From the NCBI GenBank assembly GCA_028870665.1, contig JAGWPB010000005.1, forward strand, positions 1 through 64,000: a DNA stretch of 64,000 bases, in the 5' to 3' direction. The stretch is from Lysobacteraceae bacterium. GTDB taxonomy: Bacteria; Pseudomonadota; Gammaproteobacteria; Xanthomonadales; Rhodanobacteraceae. A model generated the notes under the pieces. The model had not been told where the DNA came from. It worked only from the letters and a program-made list of their open reading frames with translations, and ran no database searches. Positions 9,452-18,933 of this stretch are shown piece by piece. Every line of letters starts with the position of its first letter. The stretch's first letter is position 1. The translations under genes and the position numbers were made by a program.

Positions 9452-10948
9452 TCACAGCAGCACCACGTCGAACTGTTCCTGCGAATAGTGCTCCTCGGGC
9501 TGGAAGCGGATGGTCTTGCCGACGAACTCCTCCAGCTCGGCGACCGCGCCCGATTCTTCCTCGAGGATGCGCTGCACGACCTTGGGCGCCGCCAGCACCA
9601 GCAGCTTTTCGGTGTCGAACTGGCGCACCGCGCGGGTGATCTCGCGAAAGATCTCGTAGGTCACCGTCTCGGCGGTCTTCAGGGTGCCGCGCCCGCCGCA
9701 GGCCGGACACGGCTCGCACAGCTGGCGCTCCAGGCTTTCGGTGGTGCGCTTGCGGGTCATCTCGACCAGGCCCAGCGGCGACATCGCGTAGACCGTGGTC
9801 CTGGCATGGTCGTGGGCCAGGGCCTTTTCCAGCGTGCGCAGCACCTGGCGCTGGTGCTCGGGATCGAGCATGTCGATGAAGTCGATGATGATGATGCCGC
9901 CGAGATTGCGCAGGCGCAGCTGGCGCGCCGCCGACTGCGCCGCCTCGAGGTTGGTGCGGAACACCGTCTCCTCGAGATTGCGCGTACCCAGGTAGCCGCC
10001 GGTGTTGACGTCGATCGTGGTCATCGCCTCGGTCTGGTCGATCACCAGATAGCCGCCCGATTTCAATGGCACCTGCTTGGTCAGCGCGCGCTGGATCTCG
10101 TCCTCGGCGCCGTAGAGGTCGAAGATCGGCCGCTCACCCGGGTAGTGCTCGATGCGTTCGGCCAGCTCCGGCATGAACTTGAGCACGAAGCGCTGCACCT
10201 TCTCGAAGGTCTCGCGCGAATCCACGCGCACCTTCTCGATGCCGTCGTGCAGCAGGTCGCGCAGCGCGCGCTGCGGCAACGCCAGCTCCTCGTAGACGCG
10301 CTCGCCGACCGCGGCGCGCGTCATGTTTTCCTGCACCACCCGCCAGACCTTGCCGAGATAGGTGACGTCGAAAGCCAGCGCCGGCTCGGCCTGGCCCTCG
10401 GCGTTGGTCCGCACGATGTAGCCCGTAGCCACCTCGCCGGCCAGGCGCGCAATGGTGTCCTTGAGCCGCTGCCGCTCAGCCTCGTCCTCGATGCGCGCCG
10501 AAACCCCCAGGGCGCGCGCATGCGGCAGCAGCACCAGGTAGCGCGAGGGGATCGACAGGTAGGTGGACAGCCGCGCGCCCTTGCTGCCGATCGGGTCCTT
10601 GACCACCTGGACCACGATTTCCTGGCCCTCGCGCACCAGCTCGCCGATAGTCGGAGTCGGCGGCATCGGGCCGTGGCCGTTCTCGCCGCCCTCCGCCACC
10701 GCCAGCGCCGGGCGCACGATGTCGGATGCGTGCAGGAACGCCGCGCGCTCCAGACCGATCTCGACGAACGCCGCCTGCATGCCCGGCATCACCCGGCTGA
10801 CGCGACCCTTGTAGATGTTGCCGACGTAGCCGCGCTTGAGCGCGCGCTCGACATGCACCTCCTGCAGCATGCCGTTCTCGACCACCGCCACGCGGGTCTC
10901 GCGCGGGGTGACGTTGATCAGGATTTCCTCGCTCACCACGTTCTCCAT
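9452..10948 (-). CDS. rng: Ribonuclease G
   Basis: The 498-residue endoribonuclease of the RNase E/G family has an N-terminal S1 RNA-binding region (GNIYKGRVSRVMPGMQAAFV), the catalytic core with DVNTGGYLGTRN and IIIIDFIDMLDPEHQ supplying the metal-binding aspartates, and the zinc-link motif CPACGGRGT. It lacks the long C-terminal degradosome scaffold of RNase E, and its length is typical of RNase G (E. coli, 489). The expected role is 5'-end maturation of 16S rRNA and mRNA turnover. It sits between maf and yhdP on the same strand, 48 bp after maf. Confidence 0.96.
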   Translation of the reverse strand: MENVVSEEILINVTPRETRVAVVENGMLQEVHVERALKRGYVGNIYKGRVSRVMPGMQAAFVEIGLERAAFLHASDIVRPALAVAEGGENGHGPMPPTPTIGELVREGQEIVVQVVKDPIGSKGARLSTYLSIPSRYLVLLPHARALGVSARIEDEAERQRLKDTIARLAGEVATGYIVRTNAEGQAEPALAFDVTYLGKVWRVVQENMTRAAVGERVYEELALPQRALRDLLHDGIEKVRVDSRETFEKVQRFVLKFMPELAERIEHYPGERPIFDLYGAEDEIQRALTKQVPLKSGGYLVIDQTEAMTTIDVNTGGYLGTRNLEETVFRTNLEAAQSAARQLRLRNLGGIIIIDFIDMLDPEHQRQVLRTLEKALAHDHARTTVYAMSPLGLVEMTRKRTTESLERQLCEPCPACGGRGTLKTAETVTYEIFREITRAVRQFDTEKLLVLAAPKVVQRILEEESGAVAELEEFVGKTIRFQPEEHYSQEQFDVVLL

Positions 10949-10996
10949 GTGCTGCGGCTTTATAGCCGGCCTGCGCCGCGGCCGCCATGCGCCGAT

Positions 10997-11575
10997 TCAC
11001 GCCGCGATCAGGCCGAACCGGCGCAGCAGAGTCCAGGTCTCGTGCAGCGGCAGGCCCATCACGCCGCTGCAGCTGCCCTCGAGGCGGGTGATGAAGGCTG
11101 CACCGCGGCCCTGGATCGCGTAGGCGCCGGCCTTGCCGCACGGCTCGCCGCCGCCGGCATAGGCGGCGATGTCGGCCTCCTCGAGCGAGGCAAAGTGCAC
11201 CGTGCTGACGCTGAGCGCGTGCGCCTCGCGGCCGGCACTGACCAGCCATACCGCCGACAGCACCTGATGCGTGCGTCCGGACAATCGCCGCAGCATCGCC
11301 GCGGCATCGGCCGCGTCGGCCGGTTTGCCGAACACCGCGTCGTCCAGCACCACCTCGGTATCGGCGCCCAGCACCACCGCGTCGGCGCGCCCGCCCATGC
11401 GCAGCAGCCCGGCACCGGCCTTCTCGCGGGCGACACGGCTGACGTAATCCGCGGCCGGCTCGCCGGTCATCTGCCGCTCGGTCACGGCGACCTCGAGCAC
11501 GCCGAAGTCGACCCCCAGCCGGGCCAGCAGCTCGCGACGGCGCGGCGATTGCGAGGCCAGTTGCAGACGCGGCAT
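10997..11575 (-). CDS. maf: Maf family nucleoside triphosphate pyrophosphatase (YhdE type)
   Basis: The ATG at 11575 is preferred over upstream alternatives because it begins the family's opening strand ([17 protein letters not shown]) and has a GGAG Shine-Dalgarno about nine bases upstream. The 192-residue protein contains SxSPRR for phosphate binding, VLGADTEVV and KPADAADA around the catalytic acidic residues, and KAGAYAIQG near the C-terminus. It looks most like YhdE, a dTTP/UTP pyrophosphatase that removes modified or excess pyrimidine triphosphates; the related YceF paralogue prefers m7GTP. It is the first gene of maf-rng-yhdP-tldD. Confidence 0.93.
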   Translation of the reverse strand: MPRLQLASQSPRRRELLARLGVDFGVLEVAVTERQMTGEPAADYVSRVAREKAGAGLLRMGGRADAVVLGADTEVVLDDAVFGKPADAADAAAMLRRLSGRTHQVLSAVWLVSAGREAHALSVSTVHFASLEEADIAAYAGGGEPCGKAGAYAIQGRGAAFITRLEGSCSGVMGLPLHETWTLLRRFGLIAA

Positions 11576-11930
11576 GGGCAACTCCGGCGGTTTTCCGAGG
11601 CTGCATCGTCGCATGCTCCGCGCGACGTTTTGTCGCTGCATCCGGACATCCGGGGGCGGCCCCTCCGCGCGGCACACGGCCGCGGCGCCATCCGCCGCGC
11701 GAAAGCCTCGGCACCGTGCGTGCCGCCCGCATCCCCTTTCAAGGTCGGAACAAGTTCAGATCTTCCTCACGCCATGGATGGCTTGCCGCGCATCGAACGC
11801 GCATGTGCCTGATGCGGCGCGGCCGAGTCCCGACCGGTGCCGGACCCGGCGCCCTCCGGCCAGACCAGGATGGACTGGCTCAGAGGAGCCTTAGAGGGTT
11901 TGCTCCATTGCGGCAGCGCAACATGAGAAC
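11576..11930. other. 355-bp divergent intergenic region without a recognised gene
   Basis: This separates leftward maf from the rightward acetyltransferase gene. Frames across it are short or lack protein-like composition. I see no known RNA family. A small possible hairpin (GGCTC-CTCT-GAGCC on the minus strand) lies near 11880. It should hold the promoters of both flanking genes, but no convincing -35/-10 pair stands out. Confidence 0.5.
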
Positions 11931-12554
11931 ATGAGCAAGATGCCCGCACGTGCAACGCCTCCCGCCGCGCCGCTCCCCGGCTCCACGCCGCGGCTGCCGC
12001 CGCCTGCGCGCGATCGCTACGGCAGTGCGCTCGACGCGCCGCCGCCGGGCGAGCTGATCAGGCTGGATGATGGTCGTCGCCTCAAGCTGCGCCCGGTGCG
12101 GGCGCTCGACCTCGCCGCCCTGCAACGGCTGTTCACCCGGCTGACGCCGGGCGAGATCCGCATGCGTTTCATGCACAGCGTCACCGAACTGCCGGAGGTG
12201 CTGGCGCGACGCATGACCGATCTCGATCACGCGCGCGAGATGGCGTGGGTGCTGATGGATTCCGCCGATGACGCACCGGCCGAGATGCGCGGCGTCGCGC
12301 GGCTGTACATCGACGCCGCCACCGCCGCCGCCGAATTCGCCTTGCTGGTGGAGCATCCCTACACCGGCCGGGGGCTGGGCGCGCTGCTGATGACGCGTCT
12401 GATCCGCGCCTGCCGTGAACGCGATCTGGGTGAACTCTGGGGCCATGTGCTGGCCGAGAATCACGCGATGCTCGATCTGTGCGCCGAACTCGGCTTCACG
12501 CGCACCCCGGTGGCGGGCGATCCCGGCGTGATGCACGTGCGCCTGATGCTCTAG
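11931..12554 (+). CDS. GNAT family N-acetyltransferase
   Basis: The 207-residue protein has a Pro-rich N-terminal tail (about 1-40) and one GNAT fold (about 45-205). The acetyl-CoA pyrophosphate loop is YTGRGLGALLM (Q/RxxGxG/A), and the late strand-helix reads GHVLAENHAMLDLCAELGF, as is usual for GNAT enzymes. The phrase LTPGEIRMRF resembles the C-terminal acetyltransferase domain of the lysine acetylase Pat (YfiQ), but the large N-terminal acyl-CoA synthetase-like part of Pat is absent. The substrate is unknown; protein lysine or a small amine is possible. It stands alone upstream of pyrF in the same direction. Confidence 0.85.
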   Translation: MSKMPARATPPAAPLPGSTPRLPPPARDRYGSALDAPPPGELIRLDDGRRLKLRPVRALDLAALQRLFTRLTPGEIRMRFMHSVTELPEVLARRMTDLDHAREMAWVLMDSADDAPAEMRGVARLYIDAATAAAEFALLVEHPYTGRGLGALLMTRLIRACRERDLGELWGHVLAENHAMLDLCAELGFTRTPVAGDPGVMHVRLML

Positions 12555-12603
12555 CCCCCGGCAGGATCGCCTGCGGCCGCACCCGCCGCGCGCGCCGCAC
12601 CGC

Positions 12604-12609
12604 TATCAT
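12604..12609 (+). promoter_or_regulatory. Probable -10 element for pyrF
   Basis: TATCAT lies 53 bases before the pyrF start, in the short gap after the acetyltransferase gene. No good -35 match is visible 16-18 bases upstream, so this is a single-element call. Confidence 0.35.
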
Positions 12610-12662
12610 GCCGCCGCTGGCGGCACCGTGACGGCCGGCCATGCACCCGAGGGAGCCACCGC

Positions 12663-13484
12663 ATGACCTTCATGGCCCAACTCGCCGCGGCCTGGCAACG
12701 CAACGACTCGCTGGTCTGCGTGGGTCTGGATCCGGAGCCCGAGCGGCTGCCGGCCGCACTGCGCGGCGACACCGACGCGATCTTCAGCTTCTGCGCGGCG
12801 ATCGTCGATGCGACCGCGGACCTGGTCTGCTGCTTCAAGCCGCAGATCGCGCATTTCGCCGCGGTCGGCGCCGAGGCCGCACTGACACGCCTGATCGCGC
12901 ACATCCACGACCGCCATCCGGGCGTTCCGGTGATTCTCGACGCCAAGCGCGGCGACATCGGCAGCACGGCGGCGCGCTACGCGCAGGAGGCATTCGATCG
13001 CCATGCCGCCGACGCGGTGACGGTCAATCCCTACCTCGGACGCGACTCGGTGCAGCCGTTCCTCGACCGCGCCGACAAGGGCGTGGTGCTGCTGTGCCGC
13101 ACCTCCAATCCGGGCGCCCGCGACCTGCAGGATCTGCGGCTCGCCGACGGCGGCGGGGAGCGTCTCTACCAGCACGTGGCGGCCACGGTGGCGCGCGAGT
13201 GGAACGCGAACGGCAACTGCCTGCTGGTGGTCGGCGCCACCTGCCCGCAGGAGCTGGCCGACGTGCGCCGGCGGGTCGGCGACATGCCGCTGCTGGTGCC
13301 GGGCGTCGGCGCCCAGGGCGGCGACGTCGCGGCGGTCGTCGGCAACGGCAAGACCGCCAGCGGCGGCGGGCTGCTGATCAGCTCTTCGCGCGCCATCCTC
13401 TACGCCAGCGGCGGCAGCGACTTCGCGGCCGCCGCGCGGACCGCCACGCGCGCGCTGCGCGATGCGATCAACCGCTGCCGCTGA
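12663..13484 (+). CDS. pyrF: Orotidine 5'-phosphate decarboxylase
   Basis: The 273-residue product is a type 2 (long-form) OMP decarboxylase, making UMP in the last step of de novo pyrimidine synthesis. It opens with [15 protein letters not shown], carries the catalytic [11 protein letters not shown] motif with its Asp-Lys-Asp triad, and ends with a phosphate-binding stretch [14 protein letters not shown]. The ATG at 12663 follows GAGGGAGCC, a good Shine-Dalgarno sequence. The 3' end overlaps the convergent glycosyltransferase gene by 17 bp. Pyrimidine genes pyrH and pyrB lie elsewhere in the window and are not in the same operon. Confidence 0.96.
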   Translation: MTFMAQLAAAWQRNDSLVCVGLDPEPERLPAALRGDTDAIFSFCAAIVDATADLVCCFKPQIAHFAAVGAEAALTRLIAHIHDRHPGVPVILDAKRGDIGSTAARYAQEAFDRHAADAVTVNPYLGRDSVQPFLDRADKGVVLLCRTSNPGARDLQDLRLADGGGERLYQHVAATVAREWNANGNCLLVVGATCPQELADVRRRVGDMPLLVPGVGAQGGDVAAVVGNGKTASGGGLLISSSRAILYASGGSDFAAAARTATRALRDAINRCR

Positions 13485-14397
13485 GTGCCGGCGGCGGCCG
13501 GTGCCGCGCACGCCATCCCGACCAGGCCAGCCGCGGCGCGGTCAGCGCAAAGTGCGCCCACAGGCCGACCCAGACCAGCGGCACCAGCAGCGGATGGCGC
13601 GCGGCGGGATCGAAGCGGCGGAACCAGCGCCACATGCCGCGGTGCTTGTGCCAGCTGACGAACAGCGGGCGGCGCCGGCTGGAACCGCCCTTGGCGTGCA
13701 GCACGCGCACGCCGCCGGCCAGCAGCACGGCATGGCCGGCATCGCGGACACGCCGGCACAGGTCGAGGTCTTCGCAGTGCAGGAAGTAGCCCTCGTCGAA
13801 GCCGCCGACGGCCTCGAAGACCGCTTTCGGCAGCAGCATCAGCGCCCCGGATACCGCCTCGACCGGCACGCATGTCGCAGGCATCGGGCCCGCGACATGC
13901 ACGCCGCCCGGCGCGGTGGCGTCGGCACGACCCAGCGCCCGCGCGCGCAACGTCAGCAACGCCCGCGCCAGCAGCGGATCGCGGCGCAAGGCATTGCGGT
14001 CGGGCCGGCCGTCGGCAGCGCAGACGACCGCACCCACCAGTCCGGCGCGCGGTTGCACGGCAAGTTCGGCGCGCAGCCGCGCCACGGTGTCGGGCGCGAG
14101 TCGGCAATCGGGATTGAGCACCAGCAGCGCGTCGCCCTGCGCCAGCGCGGCGCCGCGATTGACCGCCGCGCCGAAGCCGAGATTGACGCCGTTGCGCAAC
14201 AGGCGCACCCGCGCATCGCCCGCACAGGCGCAGGTCAGCGCCTCGGGAACACCGTCGCGCGACGCGTTGTCGACCACGATCAGCTCGACCGCGACCGTGC
14301 TGGCCAGCGCCGCCTCGACGCAGGCCAGCGCATCGCCGCCGCTGTCGGCAACGACGACGACGATGCTGGTCAATTCAGCGACGGATGCGGATGGCAC
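13468..14397 (-). CDS. Family 2 glycosyltransferase
   Basis: A GTG at 14397 is taken as the start because a -10-like GATAAT ends six bases upstream and the GT-A fold begins at once ([12 protein letters not shown]). The 309-residue protein has [13 protein letters not shown] for nucleotide-sugar binding, [16 protein letters not shown], the metal-site region LLVLNPDC, then [35 protein letters not shown], broken here by family, and a basic Trp-rich C-terminus likely to lie on the membrane. This pattern is typical of rhamnosyltransferase-like GT2 enzymes of surface polysaccharide synthesis. Donor and acceptor are unknown, and no other sugar genes are adjacent. Confidence 0.85.
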   Translation of the reverse strand: MPSASVAELTSIVVVVADSGGDALACVEAALASTVAVELIVVDNASRDGVPEALTCACAGDARVRLLRNGVNLGFGAAVNRGAALAQGDALLVLNPDCRLAPDTVARLRAELAVQPRAGLVGAVVCAADGRPDRNALRRDPLLARALLTLRARALGRADATAPGGVHVAGPMPATCVPVEAVSGALMLLPKAVFEAVGGFDEGYFLHCEDLDLCRRVRDAGHAVLLAGGVRVLHAKGGSSRRRPLFVSWHKHRGMWRWFRRFDPAARHPLLVPLVWVGLWAHFALTAPRLAWSGWRARHRPPPALSGSG

Positions 14398-14409
14398 GCC
14401 GGCATTATC
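14398..14409 (-). promoter_or_regulatory. -10-like GATAAT six bases before the GTG start at 14397
   Basis: On the minus strand GATAAT (14409-14404) is followed by GCCGGC and then the GTG. A weak CTGAGC lies 18 bases upstream, overlapping the end of dsbG. The spacing predicts a leaderless transcript and supports the GTG start. Confidence 0.4.
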
Positions 14410-14429
14410 GCCGACGTGCGCGCCGCCGC

Positions 14430-15323
14430 TCAGCCGTTGCAGCCCGCGGCCGGACCGGTCGCCAGATCGCCGATGAAGGCGCTGAAATCCTGCGGCACGC
14501 CCTCGACCTGCCGGACCTGGCCGGACGCCTTGCTGCAATAGAGCAGCATCGGCGTACCGTGTCCGCCGGCATCGGAGAGCAGCCGGTTGTTGGCGGCAAC
14601 CGCCGCGAACATCGCCGCATTCGGCTTCGCGGCCGGGGCGATGCCGCCCTCTTCCTGGGCCTTGTTGAACTTGCGCTCGTCGGTGGTCAGTGCCTGCAGC
14701 GGGTCGGCCATGCCCAGTATCGCGGCGGACTTGGCGAGACTGTCTTCCTTGACCACGCCGACCATCACGAAGCGCACGCGCACGTCGCCCTTGGCCATCA
14801 CCGGCTCGAGGTCCTTGAACAGCATGTGACAGAAGATGCAGTTGGGGTCCATGAACACCGTCAGCACCGGGCCGCGGCCCTTGCTCAGGATCGCCCTGGC
14901 CGCCGGCAGGACCGTCGCCGCGAGCGTGTCCGCAGGCGCCTTGTACATCCCGGCCTGCACCGCCGCTCCGGCATTCAGATCGGTGCCGTCGGCGCTGACC
15001 AGATTGCCGACCAGCAGCGCCGATCCGTCCGCATTGGCCCAGACGATGGAGCGCTGGGTCGCCTCACCCGTGCCGACCTGCACCAGCACGCCGGTCAGGC
15101 CACCGGGGCCGGCGAACACCTTCAGTGCCTTGGCGCGACCCTTGCTCGCGCCCGTGACCAGCGTCTGGACCTTGGCCAGCGGCAGCACGCCGGGCACGGT
15201 GACGACGGGTGCGCCCGCGGCCCGGGCGGCGGCCGGCAGCGCGCCCGCCGCCGCGGACAGCGCCGCCGCGAGGCACAGCATGCGCAGCGGGGCCTGCAAC
15301 AAGAAACCGTAACGATGGGACAT
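14430..15323 (-). CDS. dsbG: DsbG-like periplasmic thiol:disulfide interchange protein
   Basis: The ATG at 15323 has AGGA seven bases upstream and begins a signal peptide (about 1-37, ending PAAARAAG). The 297-residue protein has the two-domain form of DsbC/DsbG: an N-terminal dimerisation part, then a thioredoxin fold with the active site N-C-I-F-C-H (Cys162, Cys165) and a cis-proline loop at HGTPMLLY. The sequence after the active site matches DsbG better than DsbC (VGVVKEDSLAKSAAIL). DsbG protects or isomerises periplasmic thiols and needs DsbD for reduction. The CIFC dipeptide differs from the CPYC of E. coli DsbG, so redox behaviour may differ. Confidence 0.88.
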   Translation of the reverse strand: MSHRYGFLLQAPLRMLCLAAALSAAAGALPAAARAAGAPVVTVPGVLPLAKVQTLVTGASKGRAKALKVFAGPGGLTGVLVQVGTGEATQRSIVWANADGSALLVGNLVSADGTDLNAGAAVQAGMYKAPADTLAATVLPAARAILSKGRGPVLTVFMDPNCIFCHMLFKDLEPVMAKGDVRVRFVMVGVVKEDSLAKSAAILGMADPLQALTTDERKFNKAQEEGGIAPAAKPNAAMFAAVAANNRLLSDAGGHGTPMLLYCSKASGQVRQVEGVPQDFSAFIGDLATGPAAGCNG

Positions 15324-15412
15324 GGCAGATCCTGTAGTCGATGACCGGCACTCGCATGCGGCCGATGGGCACGATGGAATCCCCGCATAGGGGGCAGCAG
15401 TACGCCAGGCAA

Positions 15413-15433
15413 GCCGAACCCGCCGGGTTCGGC
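15413..15433 (-). terminator. Strong hairpin between mutT and dsbG
   Basis: A perfect 9-bp inverted repeat (GCCGAACCC / GGGTTCGGC) with a 3-base loop lies in the 222-bp gap downstream of the lgt-thyA-folA-mutT chain and upstream of dsbG. Only two T residues follow on the minus strand, so it is not a canonical intrinsic terminator. It might also be part of the dsbG leader. Confidence 0.4.
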
Positions 15434-15441
15434 GACGATTC

Positions 15442-15447
15442 ACTATA
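15442..15447 (-). promoter_or_regulatory. -10-like TATAGT upstream of dsbG
   Basis: TATAGT on the minus strand lies about 118 bases before the dsbG start in a locally AT-richer patch. No clear -35 partner is visible. It would place the 15413-15433 hairpin in the dsbG leader. Confidence 0.35.
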
Positions 15448-15545
15448 CGTGTCCCGGTACGCGCATCGCCAGCGTCAGATGGCGGCCCACGCGCACGGCC
15501 AGCGTGTGCCGCGGCAGCGGCGGCCCGGTGACGCACCGCCCGGCC

Positions 15546-16502
15546 TCATGTCGGCACGAAACCGCGGATGCCGGCCACGCCGTGGGCGCCGGCGGCGCGG
15601 GCACGCGGCAGATCGTCGGCATCGACGCCGCCCAGCGCATAGACCGGCAGCGCCGCGGCGGCCACCAGCGCGGCGAAGCGCGGCCAGCCCAGCGGCGTCG
15701 CCTGCGGGTGGGTCGGGGTGGCTGCCACCGGTGCCAGCAGGGCAAAGTCGCAACCGAGCGCCGCTGCGCGTTCGAGTTCGCCGGCGTCATGGCACGAAGC
15801 TCCCACCCAGCGGCCGGCAGGCAGCGGACGCTCGCGCAGGATCGCCAGTTGCGCCGCGCGCAGCTGCACACCGAGGCCCAGCGCCTGCGCGCCCTCGATG
15901 TCGCCGTTGAGCAGCAGCGACGCGCCGGCCGCCTGCGCCTCGCCGCGCAGCATGGCGGCGGCTTCACGCAGCAGGTCGGCGGCCCATTGCGGCTGACGCA
16001 GCTGCAGCAGACGCACGCCACGCCGGATGCCGCCCCGTGCCCATGCAAGCAGCATCGCCGCGTCGTCCAGCGGCGGGCTGATCGCCAGCAGCGGCGGCAG
16101 GCGCAGCGCCGCCAATGCCGGACGATCGGCAGGCGGCATCGTCAGCGGATCGATCGTGGCGGGCTCGGCCCAGGCCAGCGCCTGGGCCTCATGCGGCCGT
16201 GGCGTGCCCTGCCATGCCGCGACGCGGCGCACCTCGAGCACGAGATCCCGATGCGGATAACGCCACGGCACGCGGATCAGCGGTGCGCTGGCGGCGATGG
16301 CGATGCCCAGCTCCTCGCGCAGCTCGCGCGCCAGCGCCGCGTGCGCGTCCTCGCCCGGCTCGAGCTTGCCGCCGGGAAACTCCCACAGTCCGGCGAAATC
16401 GCGCCCCGCCGGACGCTGCGCCAGCAGCACGCGGCCCGCGGCATCCGCCAGCACGCCGGCGACGACCTGGATGGCACCCGCTGCGCCGGCACGCGCGCTC
16501 AC
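15546..16502 (-). CDS. mutT: Nudix hydrolase (MutT) fused to a ThiE/TenI-like domain
   Basis: The GTG start at 16502 overlaps the folA stop codon in the form GTGA. Residues about 8-135 are a Nudix domain with a complete Nudix box beginning GGKLEPGED and ending REELGI, as in MutT, which removes 8-oxo-dGTP. Residues about 140-318 form a thiamine-phosphate-synthase-like barrel (LLQLRQPQ, GASCHD, PVYALGGVDADD). Such fusions occur in Pseudomonas and Xanthomonas. In the second domain several usual TMP synthase residues are altered: the LRxK lysine is not present and the TxTK loop reads TPTHP, so thiamine phosphate synthesis is doubtful. It is last in lgt-thyA-folA-mutT. Confidence 0.9.
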   Translation of the reverse strand: MSARAGAAGAIQVVAGVLADAAGRVLLAQRPAGRDFAGLWEFPGGKLEPGEDAHAALARELREELGIAIAASAPLIRVPWRYPHRDLVLEVRRVAAWQGTPRPHEAQALAWAEPATIDPLTMPPADRPALAALRLPPLLAISPPLDDAAMLLAWARGGIRRGVRLLQLRQPQWAADLLREAAAMLRGEAQAAGASLLLNGDIEGAQALGLGVQLRAAQLAILRERPLPAGRWVGASCHDAGELERAAALGCDFALLAPVAATPTHPQATPLGWPRFAALVAAAALPVYALGGVDADDLPRARAAGAHGVAGIRGFVPT

Positions 16503-16995
16503 ACCCGCTGCAGCTCGACGAAGTCGAAGGCCAGCGCATGGCGCGCATCGGCGGGATGGTGAACGCGCACGAGCTCGCGCCAGCCGTCCACGGGCAGCGC
16601 CGGAAAGAACGCATCGGCCCCGGCGACGACGGTATCGACCTCGGTCAGATGCAAGCGCGTCGCCCGCGGCAGCGCCAGCGCGTAGATCTCGCCGCCGCCG
16701 ATCACGCACAGCTCCTGCACGGCGCCGGCGACGGCCAGCGCCGCGTCCAGCGAGGCAACGGCCTGCATGCCGACAGACGGCGCGCGCCCGCTGCGCGTCA
16801 GCACCAGGTTCAGGCGTCCCGGCAAGGCCCGTCCCAGCGCTGTCGCCGTGCGCCGCCCCATCAGGATCGGCTTGCCCAGCGTCAGCGCCTTGAAGTGTTT
16901 CAGGTCGTCGGGGAGATGCCAGGGCAGCGCGCCGGCGCGGCCGATCGCACCGTGGCGGTCGCGCGCGGCGATCAGCGTCAGCGCGGTCGGCGTGC

Positions 16996-16999
<4 letters not shown>
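16499..16999 (-). CDS. folA: Dihydrofolate reductase
   Basis: The GTG at 16999 starts the conserved opening [13 protein letters not shown] and overlaps the thyA stop codon (GTGA). The 166-residue enzyme shows [13 protein letters not shown] with the substrate-binding Asp, [21 protein letters not shown] for NADPH binding and VIGGGEIYA. It regenerates tetrahydrofolate from the dihydrofolate produced by thymidylate synthase, which is encoded immediately upstream. Its own stop overlaps the mutT start, so the three genes are translationally chained. Confidence 0.96.
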
Positions 17000-17790
<791 letters not shown>

Positions 17791-17797
17791 GCCGCGA

Positions 17798-18769
17798 TTA
17801 TGCCGCGGCGGGCGCGGCCGGCAGCGGCTGGCGTCGCGACAGGGCCAGCAGGATCAGGCCGATGGCGATCAGCGGCAGCGACAGCACCTGGCCCATGGTC
17901 AGCCAGTGCGTGCCCAGCAGGTAGCCCAGCTGCGGATCGGGATCGCGGACGAACTCGGCGCTGAAGCGGAACGCGCCGTACAGCAGCGCGAACCAGCCCG
18001 ACACCGCGTAGCGCCGGCGCGGTCGGCGCGAATACAGCCACAGCATCGCGAACAGCACCACACCCTCGAGCAGACATTCCAGCAGCTGCGAGGGCTCGCG
18101 CGCGAAGCTGTCCAGCGCGCCGGTCGCCCACAGCGCCTTGAGCTGCGACGTGTCCATGCCGGCGAACTGCCGCGCCTCGATCAGCTGCGCGGCGTTCAGG
18201 CCGACGCAGTCCCAGACGTGGTTGACCTGCGTGGGGCCGAGCTGGGCGCACTGCGCGGCTTCCTGCAGCGCGCGCGGAAAGATCATGCCCCAGGGCTGGT
18301 CGGTCAGATGGCCCCACAGCTCGCCGTTGATGAAATTGCCGATGCGGCCCAGGCCCAGCCCGATGGGTACCAGCGGGGCGACGAAATCGACCGTGTCGAA
18401 CAGCTTGACGGCGTGATGCCGCGACCACCACCACGTCGCCAGCACGACGCCGACCAGACCGCCGTGGAAGCTCATGCCGCCGTCCCAGATCTGCAGGATC
18501 TGGATGGGGTTCTTCCAGATCCAGCCGAGGTCGACGTAGAACAGCATGTAGCCGATGCGACCGCCCAGGATCACGCCGAGCATGCCGTAGAACAGCAGGT
18601 CGCCGAAGGCCTCGCGGCTGGCCGGCAGGCGGCCCGCGGCGCGGCGGCGCTCGCCGAGATACCACGCGGCGAGAAAGCCGCCGAGGTACATCAGGCCGTA
18701 CCAGTGCACCGGCAGCGGGCCGATGTGGAAGGCGATGGGGTCGATGTCGACGAAGATCGGGCGCTGCAT
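17798..18769 (-). CDS. lgt: Prolipoprotein diacylglyceryl transferase
   Basis: The multi-spanning inner-membrane enzyme adds diacylglycerol to the lipobox cysteine of prolipoproteins. Signature segments are [31 protein letters not shown] with the essential histidine, and the Lgt signature [15 protein letters not shown] with the catalytic arginine. About seven hydrophobic segments are visible. I use the ATG at 18769 ([10 protein letters not shown]); a GTG at 18781 would add four residues. The 323-residue length includes a roughly 45-residue loop before the C-terminal helices (around [17 protein letters not shown]) that is longer than in E. coli. It is first in the thyA-folA-mutT chain. A TAGACT at 18829-18824 may be its -10. 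Confidence 0.95.
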   Translation of the reverse strand: MQRPIFVDIDPIAFHIGPLPVHWYGLMYLGGFLAAWYLGERRRAAGRLPASREAFGDLLFYGMLGVILGGRIGYMLFYVDLGWIWKNPIQILQIWDGGMSFHGGLVGVVLATWWWSRHHAVKLFDTVDFVAPLVPIGLGLGRIGNFINGELWGHLTDQPWGMIFPRALQEAAQCAQLGPTQVNHVWDCVGLNAAQLIEARQFAGMDTSQLKALWATGALDSFAREPSQLLECLLEGVVLFAMLWLYSRRPRRRYAVSGWFALLYGAFRFSAEFVRDPDPQLGYLLGTHWLTMGQVLSLPLIAIGLILLALSRRQPLPAAPAAA

Positions 18770-18933
18770 GGACGTGCTCACGATGGACGGCGCTGAGACC
18801 GCCGGTGCGCGAAAAGGTGCCGCAGTCTAAGGCGTACCGGCACCGCACTTGAAAAGAAATCGTTGCCGGTGTCCGGCGCGGGCGGACACCATCCGCTGCG
18901 GATCGGGCCGCGAAGGCGCCGGTCCGCCGGGTC

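Noticed and set aside
4043-11812. A stop-free 2589-codon plus-strand frame running opposite tldD, yhdP, rng and maf
   Set aside because: The opposite strand carries four well-recognised genes. The antisense frame is rich in Gln, His, Arg and Ala with no domain, as expected from GC-biased codons read backwards.
12606-13511. A 301-codon minus-strand frame opposite pyrF
   Set aside because: pyrF is certain on the plus strand; the antisense frame has no motif.
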